The notes under the pieces are model-generated. The model was not told where the DNA came from and ran no database searches. It was given only the letters and a program-made list of their open reading frames with translations. The position numbers and the translations under genes were made by a program. 64,000 bases of DNA. It comes from Heracleum sosnowskyi (lineage: Eukaryota; Streptophyta; Magnoliopsida; Apiales; Apiaceae). The DNA lies in contig JAUIZM010000015.1 of NCBI GenBank assembly GCA_030848705.1, positions 310,001 through 374,000 of the forward strand, given 5' to 3'. How positions within the stretch are numbered: position 1 is the stretch's first letter; the number at the start of each line of letters is the position of its first letter. Below, in pieces: positions 1 through 10,659 of the stretch.

Positions 1-465
1 TCTGATTATGCTGGATGCAGGATTGACAGGAAGAGCACCTCTGGAAGCTGTCAATTCCTAGGTCAAAGGTTAGTGTCCTGGTTTAGTAAGAAACAACAGT
101 CCACAGCAACATCCACAGCTGAAGCTGAATACATTGCTGCTGGAAGTTGCTGTGCTCAATTGCTTTGGATTAGAAATCAACTTATGGATTATGGACTAGT
201 ATTGGAACATATTCCTCTGATGTGTGATAATACTAGTGCAATATCCATAGTTGCCAATCCTGTTAATCATTCTACTACAAAGCACATTGAGATCAGGTAC
301 CATTTCATTAGGGAACATGCTGCAAATGGTACCATAGATGTCTCTTATGTTCCAACTGAGAAACAACTAGCTGACATATTTACCAAACCTCTGAATGAAG
401 CAGTCTTTAACAGACTTGTGAGTGAAATTGGAATGCTCAATCCTTCCTTCAGTTGTTCTAAGTAA
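1..465 (+). CDS. Ty1/copia pol, RNase H C-terminal end (partial)
   Basis: The reading frame is open from the first base of the window to a TAA at 463-465, so this is the 3' end of a longer pol gene. It encodes the copia-type RNase H, which removes the RNA strand of the RNA-DNA hybrid during reverse transcription. Visible signatures are SDYAG at the left edge, KSTSG, STAEAEYIA, DNTSAI and KHIEIRYHFIRE, followed by the usual copia ending around QLADIFTKPL. The acidic residues expected for catalysis (D in SDYAG, E in STAEAEY, D in DNTSA) are all present and there is no internal stop. The integrase and reverse transcriptase parts lie outside the window. The large ORF downstream and the LTR at 6185 belong to the same element. 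The family call is secure; the exact lineage (Sirevirus-like because of the extra ORF) is an inference. Confidence 0.95.
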   Translation, partial: SDYAGCRIDRKSTSGSCQFLGQRLVSWFSKKQQSTATSTAEAEYIAAGSCCAQLLWIRNQLMDYGLVLEHIPLMCDNTSAISIVANPVNHSTTKHIEIRYHFIREHAANGTIDVSYVPTEKQLADIFTKPLNEAVFNRLVSEIGMLNPSFSCSK

Positions 466-1179
466 ATATGCTGGTTAATTGTTGCAGCAGTAAATTTTCA
501 CTGTATTTAAATGATCTATTTGTTTGGAGTGAAAATTAGCTGAGATATGATTTATAAATATTTCAGTATTTTACTGCATATTTTTCAAAATCATATTTGT
601 TAGTGGAGTTGTGAGCTTTTAAGACATCTCGATATAGATGATTTTCAGAGTTCACGACATAGTTCAAATTAAACAGACTTATATCGCAAACTGTTGAGAT
701 TGTGAGACTTCGCGACATAGTTCATTTCATGAGTTTGCGACATAGTTAATTTTATGACTTCGCGACTTAGAATAACTATATCGACAAGTCTCCATAGTTA
801 ACAGAATTTTGATTTAAATTAATTTTATTTCAAAATTTGATAAAAGTCTGACAAATTGCTTAAAATTCCAAAAAGAGAGCTTTAGACAGGGTATTTCTAC
901 TATATCGCAAAGTCTCCCCGATCCTTTCATTTTGAAGACTTTGCGACATAGTTCATTGTTGAGACTATGCGATATACTTTACAAGACTTTGCGGTACAGG
1001 CCATTTTTGACTTCGCGACATACATATAGACTGTACACATTCATAACTCCATATCGCAGTGTCTCTATCATATAAATACCTTTTTCTAACCGTTTGCAAC
1101 TTTTCATCTTGTCTATTGCTCTCAAACTTTCTAACCTAAGCAAAAACTCTCTACTCACTTTCTTACTTTCTCTCTTGAA
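466..1179 (+). promoter_or_regulatory. Spacer between pol and additional ORF, with TATA box and repeated motif
   Basis: This 714-bp non-coding spacer separates pol from the 1616-codon ORF. It contains a good TATA box (TATAAATA at 1071-1078) about 100 bp before the ATG at 1180, followed by a C/T- and A-rich leader of the kind seen in plant 5' UTRs. That suggests the downstream ORF has its own promoter; this is inference. From about 640 to 1060 the spacer repeats a motif built on GCGACATAGTTC, present in both orientations. The same motif in reverse orientation forms the 25-bp tandem repeat inside the element's LTR. Confidence 0.6.
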
Positions 1180-4100
1180 ATGGCACCCAAATCTCAAACA
1201 GTATCAACCCCTATTCCTTTAACCATTCCCAAAGAAACAAATCTTCTCACCATTCCCTCTGAGGCTGAGGCTAAACCCAGGTACAAGTGTTTTGTACGGT
1301 TCCTGAATGATTCCTACCTCAGCCAAGCCCTAACCTTGAACCCCACGTTGTATGTTGATGTATTGGAAGGATTTTGGCGAACGGCGCTGGTTTCTACTAT
1401 GGCCAGGGAAGATGGAACTTCGTTCCAGGAGATAGCTTGTTCAATTGGAGGCAAACACTTCCAGTTTGGGGAGAAGGAGATAAATGAAGCTTTAGGGTTC
1501 AAGGTGGAGGGTCATGACCAAGAAGCTACAGATGCTCAAATTGTAGACTTCATGACTCTCATTCGGTATGCAGATGAGATTGATACTGGAAAGCTGAACA
1601 AGAAATTTGTAAGAAGGGAGTGGTCATTTCTATTTGATGCACTCCAGAAGGTGTTCCTTTGCAGAAAGACAGGATGGGACCATATCAGTCACATTGCTGT
1701 GAAGCTGGCCTATTCCCTAGCCTACAATCAGGAAATCAATGTTGGAGCAATAATCCTCAAGGAATTGGCTCAAAGGCTAGGGAGGACAATCCGTGGAAGA
1801 GGTAATGACATCTTTTACCCTCGCTTTCTTCAAGTTATTTTAAATTATCTTGATGCTAATGTCCATGACTTGGAGGGTATTGATAAATCAAAGATGGCTT
1901 ATTCCAAGTCCATGTCCAAGATTCTGTTTGGTTCATTGGACACAAGGAATCAAGTGGATGTGATCTTGAGTGTGACCAAGCATATGCAGGACACATTCGC
2001 GTCTTATCCACTTGATAAGCCCATATACCATGCTCTTTCCTGGACAGGGGAGGCTGAGACTGAAGGAGCTTCACAGTCTAACCCAAGCCTCCCTATCCCA
2101 TCCAGCAACCCCACTGAAAACACCACTGTAGAAATTAGGCAGCCAAGTGCATCAATCTCTCAAAAGATTGGTGTTACTAAAAAGAAGTCAAAGAAGAGAG
2201 CCCTTGAAGTAATTAATGAATCTGTAGGGGTAGGAAGTGAGAATCCTGAGTCACCTCTCACCAGACAAAGTAAGAAATCCAAATCCAAACCTACCACTGG
2301 ATCCTCCCAACAGGATTCAGATGTGGAAAAAGGGGTACACCTATTACTGTCAATGGCCTCTCAACAGGTTATTGGCATTGAAAAGAGTAGTCTCCCCACT
2401 ACAATCTGTACTGAGTCTGCACAGGATCAAGACCTCACTCTTGATCCTAGGAGAAATAAGGATGTTGACACCATGAGTGGAGAGCACATCACAATTGAAA
2501 CTCCTCCTATTTCTCAGGGGGAGTTGCTAAAATCTAGTCTACACCACACTTCTCTTCCAGAATCTACATCAAATATTTCTTCTCCACAGGTTGGTCATTC
2601 ACATGACTTATCTGTACTTGATCAATCACAATCCAAAACTGTGATTGAGCCAAACTCAAGTGACATGGTGCATGACACTGTGCTCACCACCCAGGACCCA
2701 CATCTAGTTGGTCAGGGAATGCATGCTGGGGCATATCCTAATGACACCAACAAAAACATAGAGGGTTCCCCAGTTCTTACTGGAGACTCTATGCCAAACT
2801 CTCCATTCCATTTGGACATGGACCTGCCTTCACAGGCACATGGAGATGATGTTGTCACTCATCCCATTTCAATGGAGACAACATCAGACTCCACAGTCAT
2901 TCCAAGACTGGAGGAAACTCATTCAATCACCCCACCTGAGGTGCCTAGCACCAGCTCTAACTTGGCTCAGGCCACAATAGCAGAATGGCTGAAGCCTGTG
3001 CAACATGACAGGCCTTCAGGATCATCCTCTGTGCCACCACAATTGACGGAAGAAGAATTGCAAAATCTTCATGTGGCACAGATTGATGAGATCTCTAAAA
3101 TTGCTCAACACCTTCTCACTGCAAATCTCCCAAATTCTGATTATGAGGCTATCCTTCTCTCTCATAAGGAGGATGTTGAAGCAAAGCAGGACAAAATTGT
3201 GGATGAAGCCCAGCAAGCTGGAAATGTGGATGCTTGGCTGGATGGAAAAAGGACTGTAAAGCTCAAAGAAGCTCTAGCTTTTCTCAGGGAGGACTATCTC
3301 ACAGCCTTGGGGTCAAATGCCAAAAGTCTCTCTCCTGCTGAAATCTATGATGCAGTTAATGATGTCTACAAGAGCCAGCTTAAAGCTATGCATTTTCTTG
3401 GGAAAGGTCTTCAGTCAGAAATCTCCACCATTCAGGAAGAGACAGCTCATTCTACTGCTCAGCTCAGGAACTGTTTTCTTTCAGACTTTCCCAAGGTAGA
3501 TGGCATTCTAAAAGAAGTCCAGAAAACTGCCTCCAATGTTACCAAGATGGACTGCACCCTAGCTATGGTTTCTGATAATATGAAGAAGCTCTCCACCAAG
3601 CTAGACAATGTGGTGCAGGCCAATATCAACTCCAACTCCATGCTAACAGTACTATGGAAGAATCAGTATGGGAACAAGCTTGTTGATGAGGTTCCCATTT
3701 CTGACATCTCTAAGTTTGACTTCTCCAAAATCAAAGACCAATCCCTCAACTCTTTCAAATCTCAACAATTGTTCTCTAAGGTGGATGACTTGGAAAGGGA
3801 GGTAGCTGATCTTAGAGCTGACAACAAAGTGCTCTCTCACTCTTTGGCAAAGCTGAATGACAAGTTGGATGACCAAAGCACTTCAACCTCTAATATTTTG
3901 TTGGTGCAACAACAAATGATGACATCCATGATGAGACATATGAACCTGCCTATCCCTGGGGAAGCTCAAGACATCTTGTCTGATTCCAAGCCTAAGGGGG
4001 AGAAAGAAAAGGAGGTCATTCTGAACAAGAGAGGGGGAGTACCCACAAAGCATAAGGGCAAGGGCAAACTCACTGAGGAAACCATAAAGCCAATTATTCT

Positions 4101-6030
4101 TCCCTCTGTAGATGTCATCAATGCACAAGGTCAGAAAAGCACAGTCACCACTACCTTCTATCCCTCCACAATGCCAAAAGATATCTCCACTTCCCAACCT
4201 GCTCAACCTACTCCCAAGGCTCAACCCATCAAAGCTTTAATCATCACAGAGGCCAAGCTACAGGAAGTTGCCAATTCTCACATCTATCATGATGAGGCCT
4301 TCCTGGAGCTTCTGAAAGCCACTTACAGAGATGCACAAGAAGATGCAAGGACTTACAGAATGAAGCTCAAGGAAAACATCAAATACTTCACAGTAGCAGT
4401 AAGGAAAATCAAGGATGTCCATCTAAGAGAGATAATCATGGTGTGCAAGGACAACTGCTTGTGGCATCTTGCTTTTCAAACTCTAGAGAAACTGAGATTC
4501 ACTGAGCTGTCAGTAATTATGGACTTAATAGAACAAGGTGGGGCTAACAACAAGAGATTGTTTGATGATTTGAAGATAGGTCAAGATCAAAGACTGCCTG
4601 AGGTTATCTCAAAGCCAAAGACAATAATTTTCCAAAATCTATCTAAAGACAGCAGTATTGACCAATTGGTGATCCCTTCTGATTTGACAAAGAGGAATAA
4701 TGCAAAGATCAATCAGGTACTACAAATGCTAAGGGCCAAGAGGGGAGCTAGGACAGCAGAGGAATTAGAGATGATTAACATTCTACAATCTTTTCTGATT
4801 CATGGTGTTTTGCCTGAATCTATCAAAGAAAAGAACATGAAGAAGGATGGGGAGGATGATGATGAGGAGAAAACCTACAGGAGGAGATCTCATTCAAGGA
4901 GTAATAAGGATGGACCAAGTGACAGCAGCAGAAGCAAATCTTCCAAGAAATCTAAAGATGCTGGTGATGACATAAAGGGGGCAAAGGAGACAGTGAAGAG
5001 AACTAGGAGTGGAATTCAGCAAGTCAAGGACATTGCTAGCAGTACTTTAACCACAACACAAGACTCTAGGTCTAGGGTGGGTACTGTTAGCAATGATCCT
5101 CCAAAATCATTATCCATGACTTCTGAACCTGAATTGCCACAGATAAAAGATGAAGCCACTAAAGAAATATCAAGAAAACACTTCCACAAAGTTACAGCTA
5201 GTGGAGTGTTACAGTGGATGAAGGGGAAAGGAATGAAGCTACTTCCAAGTGATGTGGCACTGAAGACTAATTCTCCTTGTTCAAGAAAGGTATCTCTTGT
5301 GAAGCATTTGAAGATCAAGAGTGTACCCAAAAGGATAAGGATAACAAAGAAGACTGGAAAACTCACAAATGTTATTGGCATCAATGTGCTTCCACTAGAT
5401 GAGGACTATGATGAAGATGCCCTAGCATTTTTGAGGGCTCAAAGGATCTTTGAAGTCAAAGTGAAGTTGGATCATCTAGATATCAAGTACACTGATGGAA
5501 GAGAAAGGAAAATGAAGCAAGGAAGCTGGCAATATTTCTATAAGTATGAGCTTGAAAGGATAAATGCCTTACTGAATTTTGAAGAAAAGGATGAAAGGAC
5601 ATGGAAGATAGATATTGCCAGGTACTTGAAGCTGCATGCTGATTATGAAGAAAACATGAGGAAAGAGACTGAAGAGAAGAAGATACAGAGAGAAAAAGAA
5701 ATGGCTGAGATGGAGGAGAGGGCTAAAGAGCTAAGGCAGAAAGGGCTGTGCAGGGTCAAGCAAAATCCTTACATTGTGGAGTACAAAAACTCACATGGAG
5801 GTCAAAGCAAAATAAGGATGGAGTTTCTTGATTCCTATGTAGAAAGTGCACTCAAGGCTGCAATTGATGATTTGGAAGGCTCACCTCTCATTGAGGAACT
5901 GATTGCAAGAGAAGAACTTCAAGAAGCCATCATAGACATGAAGAGAAGAGAAGAAATAAGGAAAAAGAAGATATATGATGATTTGCTAGAGAAGCAATTG
6001 GAAGCTGAAGCTGTTGAGCAACAAAAGTAA
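1180..6030 (+). CDS. Large additional ORF (1616 aa) of a Ty1/copia element, unknown function
   Basis: A single uninterrupted 1616-residue frame lies between pol and the 3' LTR, the position of the env-like additional ORF in Sirevirus-type copia elements. Residues ~20-260 look globular (motifs such as YKCFVRFLNDSY and EGFWRTALVSTM) and recall the N-terminal domain of plant 'putative plant transposon protein' ORFs. Residues ~265-690 are Ser/Thr/Pro-rich with basic, nuclear-localisation-like clusters near 334-341 and 361-370. A heptad-like coiled coil spans ~867-899, an SR/K-rich tract ~1235-1260, and a long charged coiled coil ~1489-1524 and at the C-terminus. I see no signal peptide or membrane segment, which argues against a true envelope protein. 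The start is the first ATG after the CT-rich leader. It is far larger than the additional ORFs I know. The absence of stops over 4.8 kb implies recent insertion or selection. Function is unknown. Confidence 0.88.
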   Translation: MAPKSQTVSTPIPLTIPKETNLLTIPSEAEAKPRYKCFVRFLNDSYLSQALTLNPTLYVDVLEGFWRTALVSTMAREDGTSFQEIACSIGGKHFQFGEKEINEALGFKVEGHDQEATDAQIVDFMTLIRYADEIDTGKLNKKFVRREWSFLFDALQKVFLCRKTGWDHISHIAVKLAYSLAYNQEINVGAIILKELAQRLGRTIRGRGNDIFYPRFLQVILNYLDANVHDLEGIDKSKMAYSKSMSKILFGSLDTRNQVDVILSVTKHMQDTFASYPLDKPIYHALSWTGEAETEGASQSNPSLPIPSSNPTENTTVEIRQPSASISQKIGVTKKKSKKRALEVINESVGVGSENPESPLTRQSKKSKSKPTTGSSQQDSDVEKGVHLLLSMASQQVIGIEKSSLPTTICTESAQDQDLTLDPRRNKDVDTMSGEHITIETPPISQGELLKSSLHHTSLPESTSNISSPQVGHSHDLSVLDQSQSKTVIEPNSSDMVHDTVLTTQDPHLVGQGMHAGAYPNDTNKNIEGSPVLTGDSMPNSPFHLDMDLPSQAHGDDVVTHPISMETTSDSTVIPRLEETHSITPPEVPSTSSNLAQATIAEWLKPVQHDRPSGSSSVPPQLTEEELQNLHVAQIDEISKIAQHLLTANLPNSDYEAILLSHKEDVEAKQDKIVDEAQQAGNVDAWLDGKRTVKLKEALAFLREDYLTALGSNAKSLSPAEIYDAVNDVYKSQLKAMHFLGKGLQSEISTIQEETAHSTAQLRNCFLSDFPKVDGILKEVQKTASNVTKMDCTLAMVSDNMKKLSTKLDNVVQANINSNSMLTVLWKNQYGNKLVDEVPISDISKFDFSKIKDQSLNSFKSQQLFSKVDDLEREVADLRADNKVLSHSLAKLNDKLDDQSTSTSNILLVQQQMMTSMMRHMNLPIPGEAQDILSDSKPKGEKEKEVILNKRGGVPTKHKGKGKLTEETIKPIILPSVDVINAQGQKSTVTTTFYPSTMPKDISTSQPAQPTPKAQPIKALIITEAKLQEVANSHIYHDEAFLELLKATYRDAQEDARTYRMKLKENIKYFTVAVRKIKDVHLREIIMVCKDNCLWHLAFQTLEKLRFTELSVIMDLIEQGGANNKRLFDDLKIGQDQRLPEVISKPKTIIFQNLSKDSSIDQLVIPSDLTKRNNAKINQVLQMLRAKRGARTAEELEMINILQSFLIHGVLPESIKEKNMKKDGEDDDEEKTYRRRSHSRSNKDGPSDSSRSKSSKKSKDAGDDIKGAKETVKRTRSGIQQVKDIASSTLTTTQDSRSRVGTVSNDPPKSLSMTSEPELPQIKDEATKEISRKHFHKVTASGVLQWMKGKGMKLLPSDVALKTNSPCSRKVSLVKHLKIKSVPKRIRITKKTGKLTNVIGINVLPLDEDYDEDALAFLRAQRIFEVKVKLDHLDIKYTDGRERKMKQGSWQYFYKYELERINALLNFEEKDERTWKIDIARYLKLHADYEENMRKETEEKKIQREKEMAEMEERAKELRQKGLCRVKQNPYIVEYKNSHGGQSKIRMEFLDSYVESALKAAIDDLEGSPLIEELIAREELQEAIIDMKRREEIRKKKIYDDLLEKQLEAEAVEQQK

Positions 6031-6168
6031 TCTGTAAGCTTTCAATTTTTCTATGTAATCAAATTTCTGATCTCAAGGTTCATGAATTGTCCTCTCTGTT
6101 ACTAAATTTCCTTTTTATGTAAGTTAGGCTTGTTATCAGACATGAAATTGTGCCTAAGGATCTTACTC

Positions 6169-6183
6169 ACAATTTGGGGGAGA
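6169..6183 (+). promoter_or_regulatory. Polypurine tract of the copia element
   Basis: A purine-rich stretch (TTTGGGGGAGA) sits immediately before the TGTTAGG that opens the 3' LTR. This is the expected position and composition of the plus-strand priming site. Confidence 0.8.
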
Positions 6184-6184
6184 T

Positions 6185-7493
6185 TGTTAGGCTCAAGACA
6201 TGTCTGAATACCACTATTAACAAGCCTACACTATGTGACTTTGTCACACTACATGACCTAGTGATTTATATCACTGGGATAGAGTATAGGTCTCTAAATG
6301 TACTTGTCTTGTTCTCATGAACAATAGCTTTATCATGTATGCTCAGATTTATAATGAGCTTAGTAAAGTTCTTGCATCTAGAATGTATATAGGCCATTGA
6401 ATAATTATCCTGGTAGAAGTTCAGAAGTGTTCATGCAGCAGGATAGAGTTGAATAAGGCCATGAAGAAATAAGTTGCAGGAATTTATCTAAGGCATTATA
6501 TAGCAAAGTCAAAAGAAAGCTATGTCGTGAAGTCACCAATATCCATGTCGTGAAGTGCTATATCGCATAGTCCATTTTGCACTATGTCGAGAAGTCCTCA
6601 AGACACATGTCGTGAAGTGTTGAAGACAGCAAAGTCAAAAGATCCTAGATCGTGAAGTCCTCAGGAGCCCTATGTCGCATAGTCATCAAATGACCTATGT
6701 CGCATAGTCATCAAATGACCTATGTCGCATAGTCATCAAATGACCTATGTCGCATAGTCATCAAATGACCTATGTCGCATAGTCATCAAATGACCTATGT
6801 CGCATAGTCGTCAAATGAACTATGTCGCATAGTCGTCAAATGACCTATGTCGCAAAGTCTTCAAAGGCTATATCGCGTAGTCCTCACAAGGGAGATCGCG
6901 AAGTCAGGGATAAAGTGGAGTTCACGATATCAACACTTAGCCGTTTATAACAAGACAAATTAAGGTACAGAACCAAGAATCAAAGGAGACAAATACTGAA
7001 GCATTTGTTCTGGCAAGGTGGTCCAAAGAACAGATGGCAAATCTACAGCTAAACTTGGAGAGAAAGATAAGAGACAAGCAGCTACAGAAACGGGAAAGAC
7101 TCCGAAAAGCAGGTGGTCCTTCCTGACTCAGTGAACTTCTTATGGCAGGACAAGTTGGACTTTCAGAAGGGGTAGCTGTGTAATATTGTGTGTGCCTAGT
7201 TTGTATAGGGGAATATATATATCGTGCACACACAACTGTAAGCTGTAAGAGAGATACACATAGTTATTTGCTAAGCTCTTTTCTCTGTAAGCAAGCAAGT
7301 TCAAACTGTTCTTGTTTAGAAGCCAGAAATTCGATTGTGAATTTCCTGGAAAGCTGTAGTGTTTAATTTGCTTATACAAAGTAGATTAAAGTGATTGTGT
7401 GTGTTATTTACTTTCTGCATATTACATATCATAATCACATACAGTTGTTTACTTAGTTTTCAAGTTCGAAAAATATATCAAACTATCCATTCA
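6185..7493 (+). repeat. 3' LTR of the first copia element, right end missing
   Basis: The LTR begins with TGTTAGGCTC directly after the polypurine tract and matches the complete solo LTR at 26558-27931 along its whole length. Homology stops at CCATTCAC (7493). The final ~37 bp of the LTR, including the CTAACA end, are absent and replaced by unrelated sequence, so no target duplication can be seen. Within it, about eight copies of a 25-bp unit built on CTATGTCGCATAGTC occupy ~6665-6865. A TATA-like stretch (GAATATATATATCGTG, ~7210-7225) is the candidate LTR promoter and is conserved in the solo LTR. Confidence 0.88.
6665..6867 (+). repeat. 25-bp minisatellite inside the LTR
   Basis: About eight near-identical 25-bp units (core CTATGTCGCATAGTC followed by ATCAAATGAC or close variants) are arranged head to tail. 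The solo LTR carries the same array at ~27039-27260, but organised as alternating unit variants. Confidence 0.9.
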
Positions 7494-7692
7494 CATCTTA
7501 CTGCACTTTTCTTTTATCAAACACTTGATTCTGCTCAATACATTCACAATACTCTCTTTGTTGCTGCTTGGGATAAAAGTCTGTGATGAACTCGGTAGTA
7601 ATTTTGTTGTTTGGATCAAAATCCAATCTATCAATTTGTAAAATGTTGTTGTGTTATTCACAAAAGTAATATATTTCACCGAACTTTTACAG

Positions 7693-9698
7693 GGTGATGG
7701 AGATGACATGTCTTCTTCGCAGTTGTTTACGTCTGATGATATGATGAAAGGCTTCCAGAAATGCCCGACAAGAAGAAAGAAAATTAGGAAAGACAAAGAG
7801 AATATGGACATTAATAAGAGCAACGGAAGTTCTTCTCCTATGTATCCACTATCTAAAATATGTAATACGGAAATCCCTTTCCTATGTAGCCAGTTTTTGA
7901 AATATGTAATAATATATTCACATGGTTTGTACCTTTACATCTGTGTTCCAACGTTTACATCAATCTCTATTGTAGTTAATACTCCAACTGTTTCCTCCTG
8001 CAAGCAAAAATTGGAAAAATTTTAAATTTTAAACACCCCGACATCTGCATCAGGTTTGTTTGTTTGTCTTTAATGCCTTTCTATGTGTTTTGTTGGTAAT
8101 TATTAATCTTGATTTTTAGTTTTTTATGATTTGTTGTCAATAACCTTCAAGGATATTGCTTTTGATGCTATTGATTGTTTGGATCCTATATTGCAGTTAA
8201 TAAGTCTACTGCTTCCTCCTTGAAGCCTAAACCTAAACTGTCCTTTGTTAACAAATCACTAAACATTCAGACTTCCTCCTCCAGTTTGTACTATGATGTC
8301 TGTCTAATTGGTAGAATTTTTAATGTTCAAAGTCATAATTTATAAGTCTATGCTATAATCTTACTGCTTCAAGGTGCAGTGAGAAGTATTGATATGGAAT
8401 GCATAAATAAAAATGACGACGATACAATGGATAGGCAACCCCTCTCAAATATAACTAATCAAAAAAGTCAATCAATTTCGAGGTCACAGAAAGAGAAGGG
8501 AAAAGGAAAATTACTCAATGCGGAATCAACTCGCAATTTATTTGAAGAGGAGTTCCAAAGTCCATTACCAGAAAGGAGTGATGACTACTATGATCAACTA
8601 GGTTCGTATAGTTTCAAACAATTTTGTTGCTTATTCTATTTTTGTTTAAACATTAACAAATGTGTTGCTTTTTGTGCAGAGCATTCGATAATTGGAGACT
8701 CAGAATATAATGAAGATGGGACAGATGATTCCAATGGTATGAATCTTGACAGCAAACTTTTGAATAAGATGCCCATATAAAATAGGGGAAATCAAAAAGT
8801 TACAAAATGACTCAACCGAGGTAAAACTTAAAGACAATCTACTATAGTTACATGGAACAAAAATTTACATAAATACTAATTCAGCATATTATGTAACAGA
8901 GTGAAGTCATTACACACGCCACCATTCGCTACGTTGACGACAAAGGAAATTGGTATTATCACATTTGTACGGGTTGTAAGGAACAAATCCAGTCCATAAG
9001 AGGAGACTTCATCTGCTCAAAATGCAATAGAAGAATTCCACAACCAGAGAAAAAGTAATTTCCAAATCTAAGATATATGGTACTCATTTCGGTCTTTGAT
9101 TCTGTTCAACTGATGGGGTTGTTCATAAATTTGGTTTCTTGAAAGGTTCAGAATATCAATAATAGGTTCAGACGAAAGCGGTTGCATAGAAATTCATTTG
9201 GAAGATCGTGAAGTACGCACACTTTTAGGAAAAAGAGCTGAAACAATGTACAAGGAGGTATTCAAATTATTTCAATATATGAACTTCTAACATATGAATC
9301 ATGAACACATTCAATAAATAATCAGCATTTTCATACACTGGATCAGCAAATGGGGGACCAAACCTTCCCAAAATTACTTAAGAATTTAGAGAAAACAGAC
9401 ATAACTGTCAAGATATTTGCCAAAGATGGTAACATTAGGAATAAAGACAGTGTCTACTATGCCAACAACATCTGCAAGGGATTCTACACCCCGGAGGTTG
9501 AGGAAGCCGAGCCATCGACAAGCACCCAACAGACAACTACTCAAGTAAGATTGTTATCTAAACAAGATGCTTCTACTCAGCTTCTAACAACAATAAGCAC
9601 ACCTGTTCCTCATATGCATATTTCCTTTTGCACAGCAATCCACGACTTCGTACCACATTACTGGCATGTCGGAGCTCAATTTCCAATCACCCAAATAG
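7693..9698 (+). CDS. RPA1-like (Rep_fac-A_C domain) gene fragment, 5' end missing
   Basis: The 3' half splices cleanly into the C-terminal OB-fold of a replication protein A large-subunit-like protein, which binds single-stranded DNA. Exons are ...-8820 (contains IGEIKKLQ), 8900-9054, 9146-9257, 9347-9544 and 9636-9698 (TAG). All have GT-AG borders and compatible phases. The zinc-ribbon CxxC pairs are visible: CTGC in YYHICTGCKEQI and CSKC in FICSKCNRRI. Upstream exon-like segments (7693-~7855; 8372-~8605; 8680-8736) encode acidic/basic disordered sequence with PLSNITN, a tail motif seen in plant RPA/Helitron-type proteins. Between 8736 and 8769 the frame changes with no room for an intron, so this is either a frameshift or a join of two pieces. 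No N-terminal OB-folds are present, and the left edge is the truncated LTR. Probably a broken, transposon-associated paralogue. Confidence 0.68.
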
Positions 9699-9733
9699 CC
9701 GGACCAAAAATAAGGAACACCACCTACCAATAA

Positions 9734-10560
9734 CTCATCGCAGTGTCTGAGGACAATGAAGGACAAATTTTCCAACTTTTTAAATGTTGTTTTTGACTTT
9801 GCGGACAATAGATGTCAAATGTAATGCTTACATGCAAACTTTTAATGCAAATCTCAAACTGGAAAAGACCCTATATATGTGTTTTATGCCCTGTTTTCCA
9901 ACTGTTGGCTTCACTACAAATTGATATATAATCTATCTATAGTCAAAAAAGGTTATTACATAGATGACCCAAACATATGCGTCTTTTAAGGGTTCGTGTT
10001 TAGGACTAATCGCGTTTCAAACAAATTTTACAATTTTAACTTACTGGAACGTATGTCAAAGTGCATTGAACATATATTTAACTAAATTGGCTTTCACAAA
10101 CTGTTTTTTTAATCATTTTTCGATATTTAATTTTTCATTAAAAATTTATGGACTTTTTGAGTATCTAATAAGCTCAAACCATGTTAAATTGTCTATCTAA
10201 AAATAACTTAGTGAAAGCAGATAAGTGATATAATTAATTAGGTCTAATTAACTCATATCACAAAATTAATCTAAAAAGGGACCTCAAAAAAACTATTGTA
10301 AGGAACAAACTTTTATTTTCGGGCTTTAATAATAAGTTGTAGATAGATTACTATAAATATTATAATTTTTTTTTAAAACTTAGAAAAATAGTGATATTTT
10401 AAATTTATAAATTAAATAACAAAATCAAGGGCGGTGGGATTTGAAACAACAAATACCACTTTTCAACAAAAACAAATTACACAAACATTGAACCATGTTA
10501 AATACAGACGTTATTATCATTAAGAACCCCGACTTACCATTTCCCCTTCTTTTCTATGCC
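9734..10560. other. AT-rich intergenic stretch, nothing recognised
   Basis: No open frame with recognisable content, no terminal repeats and no RNA gene were seen. It is AT-rich with homopolymer runs and ends at the TATA box of the next gene. Confidence 0.6.
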
Positions 10561-10561
10561 C

Positions 10562-10569
10562 CTATATAA
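10562..10569 (+). promoter_or_regulatory. TATA box of the small coiled-coil gene
   Basis: CTATATAAG lies about 95 bp upstream of the ATG at 10660. It is well placed for a transcription start near 10595. Confidence 0.55.
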
Positions 10570-10659
10570 GTAGGTACATAGATTGAAGGGGCCATTCGCT
10601 CTGATTAACTGTGCTTTCGAAGAAGCGGAAACCACGGACATAAAAGCTACTACATCTCA

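Noticed and set aside
1180..6030. Large copia ORF as a viral envelope gene
   Set aside because: Position fits env-like ORFs, but no signal peptide, membrane span or cleavage-type motif is visible. Kept as unknown function.
7494..7700. Helitron insertion into the LTR as the cause of its truncation
   Set aside because: The missing LTR tail is not found after the Helitron-like 3' end at 12140, so a clean insertion does not fit.
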